NCBI GenBank assembly: GCA_945874095.1
Contig: CAMCFM010000283.1
Span: 1-6,316 of the forward strand
Length of the DNA stretch: 6,316 bases
Origin: Candidatus Kuenenia stuttgartensis
GTDB taxonomy: Bacteria > Planctomycetota > Planctomycetia > Isosphaerales > Isosphaeraceae
Reading direction: 5' to 3'
Shown: piece by piece, positions 5,420-6,316 of the stretch
Numbering within the stretch: position 1 is the stretch's first letter
How the letters are laid out: each line of letters opens with the position of its first letter
Translations under genes and position numbers: made by a program
The notes under the pieces: model-generated
Seen by the model: only the letters and a program-made list of their open reading frames with translations
The model's database searches: none
What the model was told of the DNA's origin: nothing

Positions 5420-6001
5420 ATGAGCACCGGTGGAAAAGTGTTGGTGGTGCTTGTCACCCTGCTGACGATCGTATGGTTTGGGCTGATGTCCATGGTGGCA
5501 CGCCTGAACTCCAATTACGGCAATGCTGTGATCGCTGGCGATAAATCTTTGGAAGATTTACGAACAAAGCTCAAAAACTCTACAGAAGAGTTGCGTAAGG
5601 CTGAAAACGATGTGGAAGACACCCACCTCGTCACCGACAACTATCGAACGATTTTGAGACTTGAATATAACGATCAGGTCAAAGCACTTGCGGAAACTCA
5701 GGAAAGTCTTCTGCGACTTGAAGGCTTGCTGGATACTTTAGAGATTGGCCGCGTAGATACCGAAAACAATATCGCCGTTCGGAAAAAAGAAGTCGCTTTG
5801 GATCAGACAAAGCTGGCCGCGACCATTGCCGAAGTCGAGAAAGAGAAGAAGAATAACTCCGATTTGCTCGCCCAACTCACCTCCCTTCGCCAGAAGTTCC
5901 AGCAGATGAGCGTAGCGAATCGTGCATTGGCCAGTGATGTTGCTAAATCGAAGGTCATTCAGGATGTTTCGCCCGGCAGTCCCCTTGTGACTGGTCGTTG
6001 A
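5420..6001 (+). CDS. Membrane-anchored coiled-coil protein of unknown function
   Basis: The product is 193 residues, starting at an ATG with AGGGAG (5403-5408) 11 nt upstream. Residues 6-25 (KVLVVLVTLLTIVWFGLMSM) are a single hydrophobic segment with no cleavage site apparent, so an N-terminal signal anchor is likely and the rest is probably outside the cytoplasm. Residues about 42-65 and 84-172 are rich in Glu, Lys, Gln, Leu and Ala with heptad-like spacing (KSLEDLRTKLKNSTEELRKA; ESLLRLEGLLDTLE; LLAQLTSLRQKFQQ), a typical coiled coil. The tail (180-193) is short and Pro/Gly-containing. No enzymatic motif is seen, so a structural or scaffolding role in the envelope is a guess. The gene has its own predicted promoter and ends just before a strong terminator, so it looks monocistronic. 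Confidence 0.82.
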   Translation: MSTGGKVLVVLVTLLTIVWFGLMSMVARLNSNYGNAVIAGDKSLEDLRTKLKNSTEELRKAENDVEDTHLVTDNYRTILRLEYNDQVKALAETQESLLRLEGLLDTLEIGRVDTENNIAVRKKEVALDQTKLAATIAEVEKEKKNNSDLLAQLTSLRQKFQQMSVANRALASDVAKSKVIQDVSPGSPLVTGR

Positions 6002-6030
6002 TTTTCGTTCGCGAAACAATCAATCCAACC

Positions 6031-6060
6031 AACCCGGGCTTGTTCCCGGGTTATTTTTTT
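6031..6060 (+). terminator. Rho-independent terminator after the coiled-coil gene
   Basis: AACCCGGG (6031-6038) pairs perfectly with CCCGGGTT (6045-6052) across a 6-nt loop, followed by A and seven T residues (6054-6060). It lies 30 bp past the stop codon at 6001. The stem is GC-rich and the T-tract immediate, so this is a canonical intrinsic terminator that separates this gene from the downstream kinase. Confidence 0.92.
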
Positions 6061-6089
6061 GGCTATTTTAGTTCATGGCCATCTTAGGC

Positions 6090-6115
6090 TCAGGACAACT
6101 CAGCTCAGGTCCTGA
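6090..6115 (+). repeat. Inverted repeat in the leader of the lipid kinase gene
   Basis: TCAGGAC (6090-6096) and GTCCTGA (6109-6115) form a 7-bp stem with a 12-nt loop. GCTCAGG also occurs directly twice (6088-6094, 6103-6109). It lies 28 bp before the kinase ATG. It could be an operator or a leader hairpin; no T-tract follows. Confidence 0.28.
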
Positions 6116-6143
6116 ACGAAATCGACTTTGCAGGTGATGGAAA

Positions 6144-6316
6144 ATGCACGACTCGGAAAACCGAACAATTTGGGCCGGGATTGTTGCGAATCCGGCTGCT
6201 GGTCGTGGCCGTGGCTTGGAAAAGGTTAAAAAACTTGAATCGGCGTTGGTTACCAGAGGTATAGATGTTGAAATCGCATTGACTCAGGACGCTCGTTATC
6301 AGATCATAAAACAAGC
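6144..6316 (+). CDS. Diacylglycerol kinase-family lipid kinase, N-terminal part (runs off the right edge)
   Basis: Fifty-seven codons are present, starting at an ATG with AGGTGA (6132-6137) 6 nt upstream; an in-frame TGA at 6135-6137 rules out an earlier start. Residues 9-24 (IWAGIVANPAAGRGRG) hold the N-P-x-A-G-x-G-x-G motif (N16, P17, G20) that opens the catalytic domain of DagK/YegS/LCB5-type lipid kinases. The helix LEKVKKLESALVTRGIDVEIALT matches the next part of that fold. The GGDGT nucleotide-binding motif would lie beyond the window. Family members transfer phosphate from ATP to diacylglycerol or related lipids at the membrane. The exact substrate cannot be told from this fragment. 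The terminator at 6031-6060 implies its own promoter, for which I see no clear match. Confidence 0.85.
   Translation, partial: MHDSENRTIWAGIVANPAAGRGRGLEKVKKLESALVTRGIDVEIALTQDARYQIIKQ

Noticed and set aside
5738..6019. 93-codon minus-strand open frame under the coiled-coil gene
   Set aside because: It overlaps the coiled-coil coding sequence in antisense and has no recognisable features.
6105..6314. Minus-strand open frame opposite the lipid kinase start
   Set aside because: The plus strand carries the NPAAGRGRG motif with a good ribosome binding site, so the antisense frame is a shadow.

Overview
The window looks like chromosomal DNA from a planctomycete, probably of the Planctomycetaceae/Planctopirus-Schlesneria type. 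The reasons are the moderate GC content, loosely packed genes on both strands with few operons, a large lipoprotein with a degenerate transglutaminase-like domain and a Pro/Gly-rich tail, a KDO-8-phosphate synthase (so a Gram-negative envelope), and several small proteins of no recognised function. The organism call is inference from gene style, not from a marker gene.

Layout from left to right. At the left edge is the first dozen codons of a minus-strand gene that resembles the start of DUF2188 proteins. It is preceded by a compact set of nested inverted repeats (42-111) that can fold as a three-way junction around its ribosome binding site. Next are a 14-bp palindrome, a long imperfect hairpin (263-318), and a 648-residue minus-strand lipoprotein (332-2278). 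After a 200-bp gap comes a minus-strand DUF3050 protein (2479-3246), predicted to have a haem-oxygenase-like diiron fold. A short divergent control region separates it from a plus-strand 133-residue protein with an HARQR motif (3360-3761) and a plus-strand two-helix membrane protein (3878-4183). The membrane protein converges tail to tail with kdsA on the minus strand (4195-5046).

A 373-bp gene-free stretch (5047-5419) follows, with a credible plus-strand promoter near its right end. This promoter serves a membrane-anchored coiled-coil protein (5420-6001), which ends at a textbook intrinsic terminator (6031-6060). The window closes with the first 57 codons of a diacylglycerol kinase-family lipid kinase (6144 to the edge).

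The only gene with a firmly assigned pathway is kdsA, which makes KDO-8-phosphate for the lipopolysaccharide core. The lipid kinase, the coiled-coil anchor, the lipoprotein and the two-helix protein all point to envelope-related roles, but nothing in the sequence ties them into one pathway. I see no mobile element, CRISPR array, tRNA or rRNA. No clearly new multi-gene system is visible. The best leads are the structured leader at the left edge, the apparently catalytically dead transglutaminase-like lipoprotein, and the DUF3050 protein with its candidate diiron ligands.
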